Part shown: in pieces, positions 45,837 through 54,014 of the stretch | How positions within the stretch are numbered: the first letter of the stretch is position 1 | How the letters are laid out: the number at the start of each line of letters is the position of its first letter | Position numbers and translations under genes: made by a program | Notes under the pieces: model-generated | The model's database searches: none | Told to the model about the DNA's origin: nothing | What the model saw: the letters and a program-made list of their open reading frames with translations, nothing else | Source of the DNA: Nannocystis sp. | Lineage (GTDB): Bacteria; Myxococcota_A; Polyangia; Nannocystales; Nannocystaceae | Direction: 5' to 3' | Assembly: GCA_016712315.1 (NCBI GenBank) | Contig: JADJRG010000017.1 | Span: 620,001-684,000 of the forward strand | DNA: 64,000 nucleotides

Positions 45837-47249
45837 TCAGCGGGGCGGTACACGGGCCTCGAGGAGGCGGAGCCAGACGCCGCCGCCAGGGCGCATGGTG
45901 ATCTGGTACTCGGGCACGGGAGCGCGGCCAGGGGTGCGGGTGAAGCGGAAGCGCTGGACGATCATGGCGAGGATGATGGCGCCCTCGAAGAGCGAGAAGT
46001 GGTTGCCCAAGCACATGCGCGGGCCGGCGCTGAAGGGGATGTAGGCGCCGCGCTCGCGGCTGCGATCGGCGCCCGGGCGGAAGCGCTCGGGGTCGAAGCG
46101 CTCGGGGTCGGGGAAGTAGCGGGCGTCCCGCTGCATGAGGTAGGGGACGATGAGGGTCTGGCCAGGTGGGATGGTGTGGCCGGCGATCTCAAAAGGGGCG
46201 ATGAGCTCGCGGCCGCCGCTCCAGACGGGCGGGTAGAGGCGCATGGCCTCCTGCAAGACCATGCGGGTGTAGGGGAGCGCGGCGATGTCCTCGGCGGTGG
46301 GCTGGCGATCGCCGAGCACCGCGTCGACCTCGGCGGTGAGGCGCTGCATCACCTCGGGCTGATCCATGAGGGCGTGCATGGTCCACGAGAGGCTGAGCGC
46401 GGTGGTCTCGTGGCCGGCGAGGAAGAAGGTGATGACCTCGTCGCGCAGGAGCTTGGTGGGCAGCTCGCGCCCCTCTTCGTCGCGGGCGGCTAAGAAGGCG
46501 CCGAGCAGATCTCCGCGGGGGCTGGCGTCGCGGCGGCGCCGCTCGATGATGCCGAAGACGACCTCGTCGAGCAGGGCGAGGGCGCGGCGCAGGCGGCGGT
46601 TGGAGGGGGTGGGCAGCCAGATCGGCGGCTGCACGAGGCGGTTGCCGCGCTCGGAGAGCTCCTCGAGGGCGACGGTGAAGGCCTCGGCGGAGCTGTCGAT
46701 GGTGCTGTCGAGGTCGAGGCTGAAGAGGGTGTCGCCGATGATCCACATGGTGAGGCCGAGCAGCTCGGCGTAGATGTCAAAGTCGGCGCCGGGGCGGAGG
46801 CGGGCCTGCCAACGATCGAGGGTGCGGGCGGTGGCGCGAGCCATCGGCTCGGCGAGCGCCGCGACGGCGCCGCGGTTGAAGGACGGCTGGGCGATCCGCC
46901 GCTGGCGGCGCCAGAGATCGCCCTCGCTGGTGACCATGCCGTCGCCGACCAAGAGGCGGAAATTGTCATAACCCTTGCCCTTGACGAACTTGTCGCGCTC
47001 GCTGATGAGCATGCGCTCGACGTCGCTGGGGCTCAGGATCACGTAGAGGGGGGCGCGGCCGGTCCAGAGGCGGAAGAAGTCGCCATAACGGGCCTGGCAC
47101 TGGCGGACGAAGCCGAGGAGGCCGCGCGAGAGCTCCGGGATGTTGCCGAGCACCGGCCAGCCTGGGGGGCCCGGGAGCTGGTCTCGAGGTCCGATGCGCT
47201 CCAACACGGCCTCGCGTAGCCGCGACTTGCCCCCGATCATGGTCGACAT
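45837..47249 (-). CDS. Cytochrome P450
   Basis: 470 residues. Complete P450 signatures: proton-transfer groove AGHETT (A278-T283), ExxR (E334-R337 in EAMRLYPP), PERF region, and the haem loop FSAGPRMCLG with Cys413. No membrane anchor. The PGPPGWPVLGN Pro-rich start and FDPERF pattern are typical of CYP102/CYP4-like and related bacterial fatty acid/sterol hydroxylases, but family assignment cannot be made by eye. Redox partners are not adjacent. First gene of an operon with a KstR-like TetR regulator and a KstR-type operator 11 bp upstream of its start, so a sterol, terpene or acyl substrate is likely. Confidence 0.95.
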   Translation of the reverse strand: MSTMIGGKSRLREAVLERIGPRDQLPGPPGWPVLGNIPELSRGLLGFVRQCQARYGDFFRLWTGRAPLYVILSPSDVERMLISERDKFVKGKGYDNFRLLVGDGMVTSEGDLWRRQRRIAQPSFNRGAVAALAEPMARATARTLDRWQARLRPGADFDIYAELLGLTMWIIGDTLFSLDLDSTIDSSAEAFTVALEELSERGNRLVQPPIWLPTPSNRRLRRALALLDEVVFGIIERRRRDASPRGDLLGAFLAARDEEGRELPTKLLRDEVITFFLAGHETTALSLSWTMHALMDQPEVMQRLTAEVDAVLGDRQPTAEDIAALPYTRMVLQEAMRLYPPVWSGGRELIAPFEIAGHTIPPGQTLIVPYLMQRDARYFPDPERFDPERFRPGADRSRERGAYIPFSAGPRMCLGNHFSLFEGAIILAMIVQRFRFTRTPGRAPVPEYQITMRPGGGVWLRLLEARVPPR

Positions 47250-47259
47250 GAGAGCAGGC

Positions 47260-47273
47260 TAGAACGTGTTCTA
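47260..47273. promoter_or_regulatory. KstR-type palindromic operator
   Basis: TAGAACGTGTTCTA fits the TnnAACnnGTTnnA consensus of KstR operators (mycobacterial sterol-catabolism repressor). It sits 10-11 bp upstream of the P450 start codon, so it would overlap the leader or promoter of the P450-TetR operon. The arms are 6 bp (TAGAAC/GTTCTA) with a 2-bp centre. Confidence 0.65.
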
Positions 47274-47305
47274 TTTTTCATCAAGGCGGCCGCTCAGGGC
47301 CTGAA

Positions 47306-47998
47306 TTAGGCGGCCGCGGGCAGTGGGTCGAGAGCGAGCGTGGCGGCCTCGTGGACCATGCGCTCGGTGACGCCCAGCTCGGCTCGGAGCTCGCTGAGCG
47401 GGCGAGCGAGGCGCTCAGCCCACGGCAGGCCGAGGAGGGAGCGCACGCGCTTGCCTTGGCGCCAGCCGATGGCGATCGCGTCCAGGCGGCGATGGGCGTC
47501 GCTTGGCTCGCGCAGCAGGGCGTTGAGCAGGCCGCCGGAGAGGATCGCGAGGGCGACAGGGGTGTCGATGTTGGCGAGGTAAAATGCTTGGAGGCCGAGC
47601 TCGCCGGCGATGTCTGTATCGAAGCCGGTGACGACGTGCCAGAGGTCGTGGCTGCGCTCGAGGTGGATCTTGACGCGATCGACGGGGCTGCGGGCGCCGC
47701 TGTGGTAGTAGAGGTCGCTGATCGTGAGGCCGCGGGCGGCGACGAAGGCGGCGAATTCGTGGCCGAGGGTGCCGGCGGGGAGCCGCCGTAGCGCGGCGAG
47801 ATCGAGCTGGAGCGGGGGCTCGTCGCGGGCGACCAAGGCCTGCACGTCGGGCCGCTGGAAGAAGCGCTCGAAGGTGCCGCTGGGATCGCTCTCGGCGGCG
47901 CCGTCGATCATCTTGAAGACGACGTCGAGGCGGTTGGGGTCGCGGACCAGGCTGGCGTAGGCGTGGAGGAAGCGGAGGGCGTGGGCGAACTTGCGCAT
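47306..47998 (-). CDS. Coq4-family protein
   Basis: 230 residues from ATG 47998. RSHDLWHVVTGFDTDIAGELGLQAFYLAN contains the HDxxHx11E zinc motif of Coq4 proteins (H117, D118, H121, E133). In eukaryotes Coq4 is required for ubiquinone synthesis and organises the complex; recently it was assigned to the C1 decarboxylation step. Bacterial homologs occur beside P450 and TetR genes in several actinobacteria and myxobacteria, with roles unknown. It is 56 bp downstream of the P450 leader region and divergent from the second TetR. A GCGGCCGC inverted repeat at 47285-47315 lies at its 3' end. Confidence 0.8.
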   Translation of the reverse strand: MRKFAHALRFLHAYASLVRDPNRLDVVFKMIDGAAESDPSGTFERFFQRPDVQALVARDEPPLQLDLAALRRLPAGTLGHEFAAFVAARGLTISDLYYHSGARSPVDRVKIHLERSHDLWHVVTGFDTDIAGELGLQAFYLANIDTPVALAILSGGLLNALLREPSDAHRRLDAIAIGWRQGKRVRSLLGLPWAERLARPLSELRAELGVTERMVHEAATLALDPLPAAA

Positions 47999-48035
47999 CG
48001 TTGTTGTCCTTGCCGTCGAGGGCGAAGAAAAACAT

Positions 48036-48062
48036 GAGTCAATGCTCGCTTCTTGTACACTC
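48036..48062. promoter_or_regulatory. Partial dyad with TTGTACA between the Coq4-like and TetR genes
   Basis: GAGTCAA and TTGTACACTC flank an 11-bp core; TTGTACA (48053-48059) lies 9 bp before the TetR ATG at 48069. The dyad GAGT...CAA/TTG...ACTC could bind the TetR product and control the divergent Coq4-like gene. TTGTACA also matches the TnTACA core of CarH operators. Weak evidence. Confidence 0.3.
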
Positions 48063-48068
48063 GCGTTG

Positions 48069-48809
48069 ATGTCGCGGCGCGCACCAGCAGGAAAACCGCC
48101 AGAGGGGCGCCGGAGGAGCGCGACCCAGGCTCGATCACGGGCGACGGTGGAGGCGATCATGACGGCCACCGCTCAGATCTTGGAGCGTGACGGGCCCGAG
48201 GCGGCGACCACGAACGCGATCGCCGCGCGCGCGGGGGTGAGCATCGGCTCGCTGTATCAATATTTTTCAGGGCGTGAGGCGATCATCGCGGCGCTGGCGC
48301 AGCGCCACGTCGAGCAGATGCGGGCGGTGCTGTCGCGCTCGCTGGCCGAGCTGATCGCGCTGCCGATCGAGGCCGCGATCCCGCGCTTGATGGCGGCGCT
48401 GGTCGACTGCCACCGGGTGAACCCGACCCTCGACCATGTGCTGCATCAGGTGATGCCCGAGGACGCGTCGGTGCTGGATGAATTTGAAGACTTCGCGGCG
48501 ACGATCGCGGCGGCGGCGATCCGTAGCCACCCAGGGCTGGCGATCGCGGACCCAGAGCTGGCAGGGTCGACGCTGACGCTGGCGGTGGGCGGGGTGCTGC
48601 GGACGACGCTGCGTCGCTGGCCGGCGCGGATCTCGGATCCGGCGCTCGAGCAGGCGCTGGTCGATCTGGTGCTCGGGTTCCTGGCGCGGGCGGGCGAGGG
48701 ATCAAAGGCCGCGCGGGCGCAGGCCCCAGGCCATGCTGCGGCCCTGCTCGACGAGGGCCCGGGCGGTGGGCAGGCGGCGGCTCTCAAATTGGGCGAGGGC
48801 GCCGGGTAG
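48069..48809 (+). CDS. TetR-family regulator
   Basis: 246 residues from ATG 48069. The HTH is EAIMTATAQILERDGPEAATT, then NAIAARAGVSIGSLYQYFSGREAIIAAL, a TetR N-terminal domain. The C-terminal 160 residues are a variable helical ligand-binding domain (VDCHRVNPTLDHVLHQVMPEDA). The C-terminal tail overlaps the convergent FAD monooxygenase gene by 108 bp. Divergent from the Coq4-like gene, which it may control, since the start lies close to the intergenic dyad. Ligand unknown. Confidence 0.85.
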   Translation: MSRRAPAGKPPEGRRRSATQARSRATVEAIMTATAQILERDGPEAATTNAIAARAGVSIGSLYQYFSGREAIIAALAQRHVEQMRAVLSRSLAELIALPIEAAIPRLMAALVDCHRVNPTLDHVLHQVMPEDASVLDEFEDFAATIAAAAIRSHPGLAIADPELAGSTLTLAVGGVLRTTLRRWPARISDPALEQALVDLVLGFLARAGEGSKAARAQAPGHAAALLDEGPGGGQAAALKLGEGAG

Positions 48810-49805
48810 ATCGGCGGGGGTGGCTTCGGCGAGGTAGTGGGCGAGCAATAAGGCGTCGATGAGGGTGGTCCGCGGGGCGCTGCCAGAGAGCGGGGAGATC
48901 TGGTGGGCGGCGTCGCCGAGCAGGACGAGGCCGCCGCGGACGAGCCTCGGCGCGGCGAGCTCGTAGATCTCGCGCGCCTGGGCTTGACCATGGGCGAGCG
49001 TGCAAGAGATGACCTCGAGGACAGGATCGGGCCAGTCATCGCAGGCGCGGGCGAGACGATCGTGGAGGTCGACAGGGGCGGGAGCGTCGGGGTCGGCGCG
49101 GAAGAACCACGACCAGCTCAGGCGGCGCTGGCCGGGGGTGAGATCAGCGCCCGCTCCAGGCACGGGGAAGGCGGTGAAGTGCTGGCGGGCGTGAGGGGCG
49201 ACGCTGAGGCGGAGGGGCTCGAAGAAGAGCTGGCGGAGGGGCTCCGGCAGCGCTGATTCGGCGATCCAGCCGCGGGCTTGCAGGTAGCCGGCGGGCTCGC
49301 CAGGGGCGGGCGCGCCGACGACGATGGCGCGTAGTCGTGAGTCGGCGCCGTCTGCCCCGACGACCAGGTCAAAGGAGGGGCGCTCGCCGCTGGCGAGCTG
49401 GAGCTCGACGCCGGAGGACTCCTCGCGGAGCCGCGCCGACGTGACCTCGATCGGCGGGGCGCGGCGCTGCGCGGGCAGGAGGGCCGCGATGTAGTCGTGG
49501 AGCAGCGCGTGGGTGGTGACGGGCAGGTGCACGGGGTCGCGCTGGTGACGGCCGCGGTAGAGGACCTGCCGCTCGCGCAGGTTGAGCTGAGGGAGGCGCT
49601 CGGCGGGCTCGCCGGCGAGGGCGGTGAGGACCTGAGGGTCGACGCCGAGGCCGGCGTGGCGGGCGACCTCGCTGTGCGCGGCGCCGCGGCTGTAGAGCTG
49701 GACCGCGAGGCCGAGGCGATCCAGCAAGAGGGCGGCGCTGAGGCCGGCGAGGGAGCCGCCGACGACGGCGACGGTGATCGCGGGGCGAGGGTGCTCGTCG
49801 CTCAA
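48702..49805 (-). CDS. FAD-dependent monooxygenase (PHBH-like), partly degenerate
   Basis: 367 residues from TTG 49805. FAD-binding motif VAVVGGSLAGLSAALLLDRLG (GxGxxG variant GGSLAG); DLVVGADGADSRLRAIV (DG motif) and VLLGDAAHQISPLSGSAPRTTLIDALLLAHYL (GD motif). In the last motif the usual PxxGxGxN is replaced by SPLSGSAP, so flavin placement may differ. Such enzymes hydroxylate aromatic or polyketide rings. It shares a TTGA overlap with the upstream PHP-type gene and is therefore co-translated with it. The TetR convergent gene overlaps its 3' end by 108 bp. Confidence 0.82.
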   Translation of the reverse strand: MSDEHPRPAITVAVVGGSLAGLSAALLLDRLGLAVQLYSRGAAHSEVARHAGLGVDPQVLTALAGEPAERLPQLNLRERQVLYRGRHQRDPVHLPVTTHALLHDYIAALLPAQRRAPPIEVTSARLREESSGVELQLASGERPSFDLVVGADGADSRLRAIVVGAPAPGEPAGYLQARGWIAESALPEPLRQLFFEPLRLSVAPHARQHFTAFPVPGAGADLTPGQRRLSWSWFFRADPDAPAPVDLHDRLARACDDWPDPVLEVISCTLAHGQAQAREIYELAAPRLVRGGLVLLGDAAHQISPLSGSAPRTTLIDALLLAHYLAEATPADLPGALAQFESRRLPTARALVEQGRSMAWGLRPRGL

Positions 49806-51478
49806 CGCGCCACCGCCTGAGGGCCTGGCGCGGCGCCCTGTCGGCGCCTGCGCCGGCGGATGAGGGCACCAGGGAGGAGGAGCGCGAGGGCGCCGCGGAG
49901 CGGCCGGCGGGCGGGGTCGGCGACGCAGCCGCAGCCCGCCTCGCTGGTGTCTTGAGAGCCGGCGGCGGTCGCCGCGCTGGTGCTGCTGGGGTCGCTGGTG
50001 CTGGGGTCGGTCGCGCCGGTCGCCTCTCCGGCGGTGGAGGAGCCAGATCCGGAGTCTGTCCCTGGGGACAGCCACAGGTGCGACGTGATGGTCCGTACCT
50101 TGCCCTCGATGAGCAGCTCGACGCGCCAGCGCGACTCGCCCGCGCCGGGGGCGACCGCCAGCTCGCTGAGCTCGAAGGGATCGCCGCGGACCTCTTGATC
50201 AGGGCGCGGGGCGCCGTCCTCGACGAAGCGGACGCGGCTGCCCGCAGGGGCGCCGCGGACGATGGCGCGCAGGGTGACCTGATCGGCGGTGATGGTGCCG
50301 TCGATGGGGGGGATGTCGGCGTCGAATTCAATCGAGGGATCGGCGGGGCCCTGGAGCTTGACGGCGGTGCGGCCGGCGCGGACGCCGGCGATGATGGCGG
50401 CGGCGCTGAGCGTGTCGGCGAGCACGAGGGTGGTGGGGTCGCCGATCGGGCTCTGGAAGGAGCCGAGCTCGACCCCGGCCTTGTGATCGTCGCTGCCGCC
50501 GATCGCGGCGATCTTGTGGCCTTGGCCGCAGAGCTGCTCCCAGCGGTCGATCGCGGCGGCGGTGTAGAATTTGCCGGCCTTGTCGAGGCCGCCGGTGGCG
50601 ATCTCGAGGGCGTCGATCTGCGCGGGGTCGAGCTGGTGCTTCCAGGCGCAGCCGATGCACAGATCGCCGAGGTCGAGCTCCGGGTGGTTGATCGAGAAGA
50701 GGGCGCCCCCCGCGCGCGCAGCGGCGGCGGCCGCCTCGATGGTGACGCCTGGTTGGCCGATCCGGTGGTCGATCCAGGCGGCCGCGCCGATCACGTTGGC
50801 GTGGCCGGCGTAGGTGGTGAACTCGACGCCAGGGATGAGCAAGAGATCGGGGTGGCGTGACTGGGCGTCGGCGATGAGGTCGAGGTGCGAGACAGTGTTG
50901 TGCTCGGTGAGCACGACGAAGTCGAGGCCGCGGGCGCGGGCGAAGAGGGCGACCTCGTCGAGGGTGGGGGACGCGTCGCCGCTCTCTCGGGAGTGGACGT
51001 GGAGGTCGCCGGCGTACCAGCGGCGGCCGCCGCCGAGGGTGACGGGCTCGTAGGGGCGTCGCTCAGGCTGCGGGGCGAGGGTGGGGGCGCCTCGCAGGGT
51101 GATCGTGACCTCGTACTCGGCCGGTCGCGCGGCGATCTTGGCCTTGCCGACGACGACCCTCCAGGTGCCCGGTTGGATCGGGCCGGCGCGGTAGCTGCGG
51201 GTCGCCGCGAGGGCGCCGATGATCGCGTCGGCTGGATCTCCGCCGCCCCACCCCCGCGCGCCCGCGGGATCGTCGAGGCCCCAGTCGAGGATGTTGTCCT
51301 CGGAGAGATCGTCGTGGTGGATCTGCAGCTCGAGGGTGCCGCGCGGGACCTCGAAGGGGATAAAAAAATGATCGAGGCCGTCGTCGGGGACTTGGCCCTT
51401 GAACACCAGCTCGGTGTCAGCGGCGCGCGCGGGCGCGGCGGTGAGCGCGACGACGGTGGCGAGCAGGACGATCCGCAC
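49802..51478 (-). CDS. PHP-domain (CehA/McbA-like) protein with MYXO-CTERM sorting tail
   Basis: 558 residues from GTG 51478. VRIVLLATVVALTAAPARA is a signal peptide. A beta-rich N-terminal domain (ELQIHHDDLSEDNILDWGL) precedes the PHP catalytic domain: WYAGDLHVHSRESG, VVLTEHNTVSHLDL, LLIPGVEFTTYAGHANV, SINHPELD and IGGSDDHKAG give the His/Asp metal ligands. CehA-like proteins are phosphoesterases or similar. The end has GCGC, a hydrophobic segment GALALLLPGAL and an Arg run: a MYXO-CTERM sorting signal, so the protein is processed and attached at the cell surface. A Ser/Thr stretch precedes the tail. Coupled to the FAD monooxygenase gene. Confidence 0.88.
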   Translation of the reverse strand: MRIVLLATVVALTAAPARAADTELVFKGQVPDDGLDHFFIPFEVPRGTLELQIHHDDLSEDNILDWGLDDPAGARGWGGGDPADAIIGALAATRSYRAGPIQPGTWRVVVGKAKIAARPAEYEVTITLRGAPTLAPQPERRPYEPVTLGGGRRWYAGDLHVHSRESGDASPTLDEVALFARARGLDFVVLTEHNTVSHLDLIADAQSRHPDLLLIPGVEFTTYAGHANVIGAAAWIDHRIGQPGVTIEAAAAAARAGGALFSINHPELDLGDLCIGCAWKHQLDPAQIDALEIATGGLDKAGKFYTAAAIDRWEQLCGQGHKIAAIGGSDDHKAGVELGSFQSPIGDPTTLVLADTLSAAAIIAGVRAGRTAVKLQGPADPSIEFDADIPPIDGTITADQVTLRAIVRGAPAGSRVRFVEDGAPRPDQEVRGDPFELSELAVAPGAGESRWRVELLIEGKVRTITSHLWLSPGTDSGSGSSTAGEATGATDPSTSDPSSTSAATAAGSQDTSEAGCGCVADPARRPLRGALALLLPGALIRRRRRRQGAAPGPQAVAR

Positions 51479-51577
51479 GCAGCGACAATAAAGGAGGGAG
51501 CAGGGCTCCTGCCAGCCCTCCGCGCGCTTCTTGCGGGGCGCTTGACATGGCTTGGCCGCCAGGCGCCTGATCGCCTG

Positions 51578-52711
51578 ATGTCGATGACCAAGCGCGCTCC
51601 GATCCTCGCCTCTGCCCTCCTGCTCGGCGCCTGCGCCGGCTTCGTCGGGAGCGGGAGCGCGACGGGGAGCGGCCGCGGGAGCGGGCTCAGCGGCGCGGAC
51701 TTGTTCGGGGCGGCGACGACGATCGCGTGCCCAGAGCTGACGAGCGCCGGCAGCGCGCTGGGCGGGCGCTTCACCGCGAACGCCCGCCTCAACGTGAAGG
51801 TGGCGGCGTTCGTGCAAGCCGCGAAGGACCTGGCGGCGGTGTCGCGACAGGCGGAGCTGGAGGTGGAGGGGGCTTGCCGAAAGATGGGGGCAGACTTGGG
51901 GATCGGGGCGGCCGCGATGGCCGCGGCGGACGGGCCAGGCGGGAAGGCGAAGGGGGCGTGCGCGGCGCTCTCGGCGAAGATCGACGGGATCTTGAGCGGC
52001 GGCGTGCGGGTCGAGGCAGAGGTGACGCCGCCGCGCTGCGAGGTGAACGCGTCGGCGAAGACGCAGTGTGAGGCGAGCTGCAAGGTCGAGGTGGATCCGG
52101 GGGAGATCGTGGCGCGCTGCGAGCCGGCGAAGCTGTCAGGGCGCTGCGAGGGGACGTGCAGCGGGCGCTGCGAGGGCAAGTGCGAGGGGACATGTTCGGG
52201 CAATTGCTCGCTGAAGGACGCGCAGGGGCGCTGCATCGGCGACTGCTCGGGGGAGTGTCAGGGGCGCTGCTCCGGGACTTGTCACGCGCGCTGCGAGGGG
52301 CGCTGGCAGGCGCCTCGCTGCGAAGGATCGGTGCAGGGGCCCTCTGTGGACGCGGACTGCAAGGCGAGCTGCTCGGCGCGGGCCGAGATCACGAGCCAGT
52401 GCACGCGGCCGTCGGTGAAGCTGAAGGCGAGCCAGGAGGCGGCGCTGGTCGGAAAATTGTTGGCGAGCGCGACGGTGCACGTGCCGACGCTGCTGGTTGC
52501 GCAATTCAAGCTCGGGAAGCAGGCCGCGGGGCAGATCCAGGCGCTGGCGCGGCTCGGGCGCGAGTTGCAGGGGAAATTAGCGGGGGCGGGCGACAAGGCG
52601 GTGGCGTGCGTGAGCGCGGCGGCGGCGGCGGTGGCGTCGGCCTCGGTGAGCGTCAACGTGTCCGTGCAGGCCAGCGCGAGCGTGAGCGGGAAGGTGGGGG
52701 CTGGGGTGTGA
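51578..52711 (+). CDS. Lipoprotein with Cys-every-four-residues repeat
   Basis: 377 residues from ATG 51578. Lipobox LASALLLGAC. The middle (about residues 150-260) is a striking CxxxC ladder: CEGTCSGRCEGKCEGTCSG and CIGDCSGECQGRCSGTC, with Cys mostly every fourth residue and an intercalated (E/S)G spacer. Flanks are Ala/Gly/Val/Ser-rich helices (KLKASQEAALVGKLLASATV, AAAAVASASVSVNVSVQASAS). Similar Cys-ladder lipoproteins are known from other myxobacterial genomes with no assigned function. It may bind metal or form a disulfide rod on the surface. Divergent from the PHP gene. Confidence 0.78.
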   Translation: MSMTKRAPILASALLLGACAGFVGSGSATGSGRGSGLSGADLFGAATTIACPELTSAGSALGGRFTANARLNVKVAAFVQAAKDLAAVSRQAELEVEGACRKMGADLGIGAAAMAAADGPGGKAKGACAALSAKIDGILSGGVRVEAEVTPPRCEVNASAKTQCEASCKVEVDPGEIVARCEPAKLSGRCEGTCSGRCEGKCEGTCSGNCSLKDAQGRCIGDCSGECQGRCSGTCHARCEGRWQAPRCEGSVQGPSVDADCKASCSARAEITSQCTRPSVKLKASQEAALVGKLLASATVHVPTLLVAQFKLGKQAAGQIQALARLGRELQGKLAGAGDKAVACVSAAAAAVASASVSVNVSVQASASVSGKVGAGV

Positions 52712-52755
52712 GCAGGAGGTCGAGGTGAGGGCAGGTCTCGGGGTAGAGTCGGCGC

Positions 52756-53820
52756 ATGGACGCGTTGCAAGGGCTGACGCCAGCGGCGATGGTCGAGAGG
52801 TTCCCGGAGCTGAGCCTAGCCGAGGCGCGGCGGGTGACGGCGGCGATCCTTCGGTTGGGTACGTCGGCGCTGGACGCCCCGCTGCCGCAGCTCCGCCGCG
52901 GATCGATGGCGGCGCTGCGTGAGCGCGGGCACGTCCCGGCGCTGACGCTGCGATCGGCGCGCCGCAGCGGCTTCGATGGGTTTGAAAAGTACCTGTTCGA
53001 AGGAGCAGATGGGGCGCTGATCGAGAGCGTGCGGATCCCTCTGGAGCAGCCGCGGCGCTTCTCGCTGTGCGTGTCGTCGCAGGTGGGCTGCGCGCTGGCC
53101 TGCGCGTTCTGTGCGACGGGGCGGATGGGGCTGCGGCGCAACCTCGAGGCGTGGGAGATCGTCGACCAGGTGATCCAGGCGCGGGCGCGGCTGCCGGCAG
53201 GGACGCGGATCCACGGGGTGGTGTTTCAAGGGATGGGCGAGCCGATGGCGAACCTGGACCGGGTGCTGGCGGCGATCGCTGCGTTCTCGGAGCCGTCAGG
53301 GCTGGCGATCGACGCGCGGGCGATCACTGTGTGCACCTCGGGGCTGCCGAGCGGGATCCGGCGGCTGGCGGAGGAGGCGCCGCGGGTGCGGCTGGGGCTG
53401 TCGATCGCCAGCGCGCTGCCGAAGGTGCGGCGGTCGCTGATGCCGATCGAGGGGGCTCACCCGCTGGCTGAGGTGATCGCGGCGGCGATCGAACATGCCC
53501 AAAAGACCAGGTTGGCGCCGATGCTGGCGGTGACGCTGCTGCGCGGGGTGAACGACTCCGCCGAAGACGCGGCGGCGCTGGCGGCGCTGGTCCTCGACTT
53601 CACGGCGCGCGCGGGGGTGCGGCCGCGGTTGACGCTGATCCCGTACAACTCGATCGGCGGCGAGGGCGAAGGCGACGCAGAGCCGTTCGAGCGCTGCGAC
53701 GCGGCGGCCGAGGGGGCGTTTCGCGAGGTGCTGGTCGCGGCGGGTGTGTTCGCGCATCGGCGCTACAGCGGGGGCGGCGAGGTGGGCGCGGCCTGCGGGC
53801 AGCTCGCCGCGCTGGGGTAG
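52756..53820 (+). CDS. RlmN/Cfr-family radical SAM methyltransferase
   Basis: 354 residues, length as in RlmN. The radical-SAM CxxxCxxC is C112/C116/C119 in GCALACAFCATGRMG; GMGEPMANLDRV is the family hallmark, and the C-terminal Cys347 (AACGQL) is the methyl-carrying residue. RlmN methylates A2503 of 23S rRNA and A37 of tRNA. This protein deviates around the usual LAISLHA block: it reads GLSIASALPKVRRSLMPI. It may therefore be a paralog with a changed target. The gene lies in a lone context with 44 bp to the previous stop. Confidence 0.85.
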   Translation: MDALQGLTPAAMVERFPELSLAEARRVTAAILRLGTSALDAPLPQLRRGSMAALRERGHVPALTLRSARRSGFDGFEKYLFEGADGALIESVRIPLEQPRRFSLCVSSQVGCALACAFCATGRMGLRRNLEAWEIVDQVIQARARLPAGTRIHGVVFQGMGEPMANLDRVLAAIAAFSEPSGLAIDARAITVCTSGLPSGIRRLAEEAPRVRLGLSIASALPKVRRSLMPIEGAHPLAEVIAAAIEHAQKTRLAPMLAVTLLRGVNDSAEDAAALAALVLDFTARAGVRPRLTLIPYNSIGGEGEGDAEPFERCDAAAEGAFREVLVAAGVFAHRRYSGGGEVGAACGQLAALG

Positions 53821-53912
53821 GCTCGCGGAGCCCGGCTGCCGGACGGTTGGCGAGGCTAGCGTACAGGTTTAGCCTCATCCAAGATGCCCTACATTGCCCT
53901 GGCAGGGCGCCG

Positions 53913-54014
53913 GTGACGGTGCCGCTGCACCGCGAGCTGAAGCGTGGGACGCTGCGTAGCATCCTACGTGCGGCCGACCTCACGGTTGAGAAGCTGCTCG
54001 ACCTCCTGCGGTGA
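53913..54014 (+). pseudogene. HicA-toxin C-terminal relic
   Basis: Reading from GTG 53913, the 33-residue peptide VTVPLHRELKRGTLRSILRA ends in VEKLLDLLR. This matches the last part of HicA mRNA interferases (VTVPxHxxLKxGTLRxILRxA). The upstream half of HicA with its catalytic His-containing block (GSHHxxR) is not found in this frame, and the GRR that usually precedes VTVP appears one base out of frame (GGGCGCCGG then TGA), as if a base were deleted. No HicB gene is nearby. Located between the RlmN-like gene and 54101. Confidence 0.6.

Noticed and set aside
47285..47315. GCGGCCGC inverted repeat as terminator of the Coq4-like gene
   Set aside because: The stem is strong but no T run follows in the direction of transcription; part of it is the gene's own last codons.
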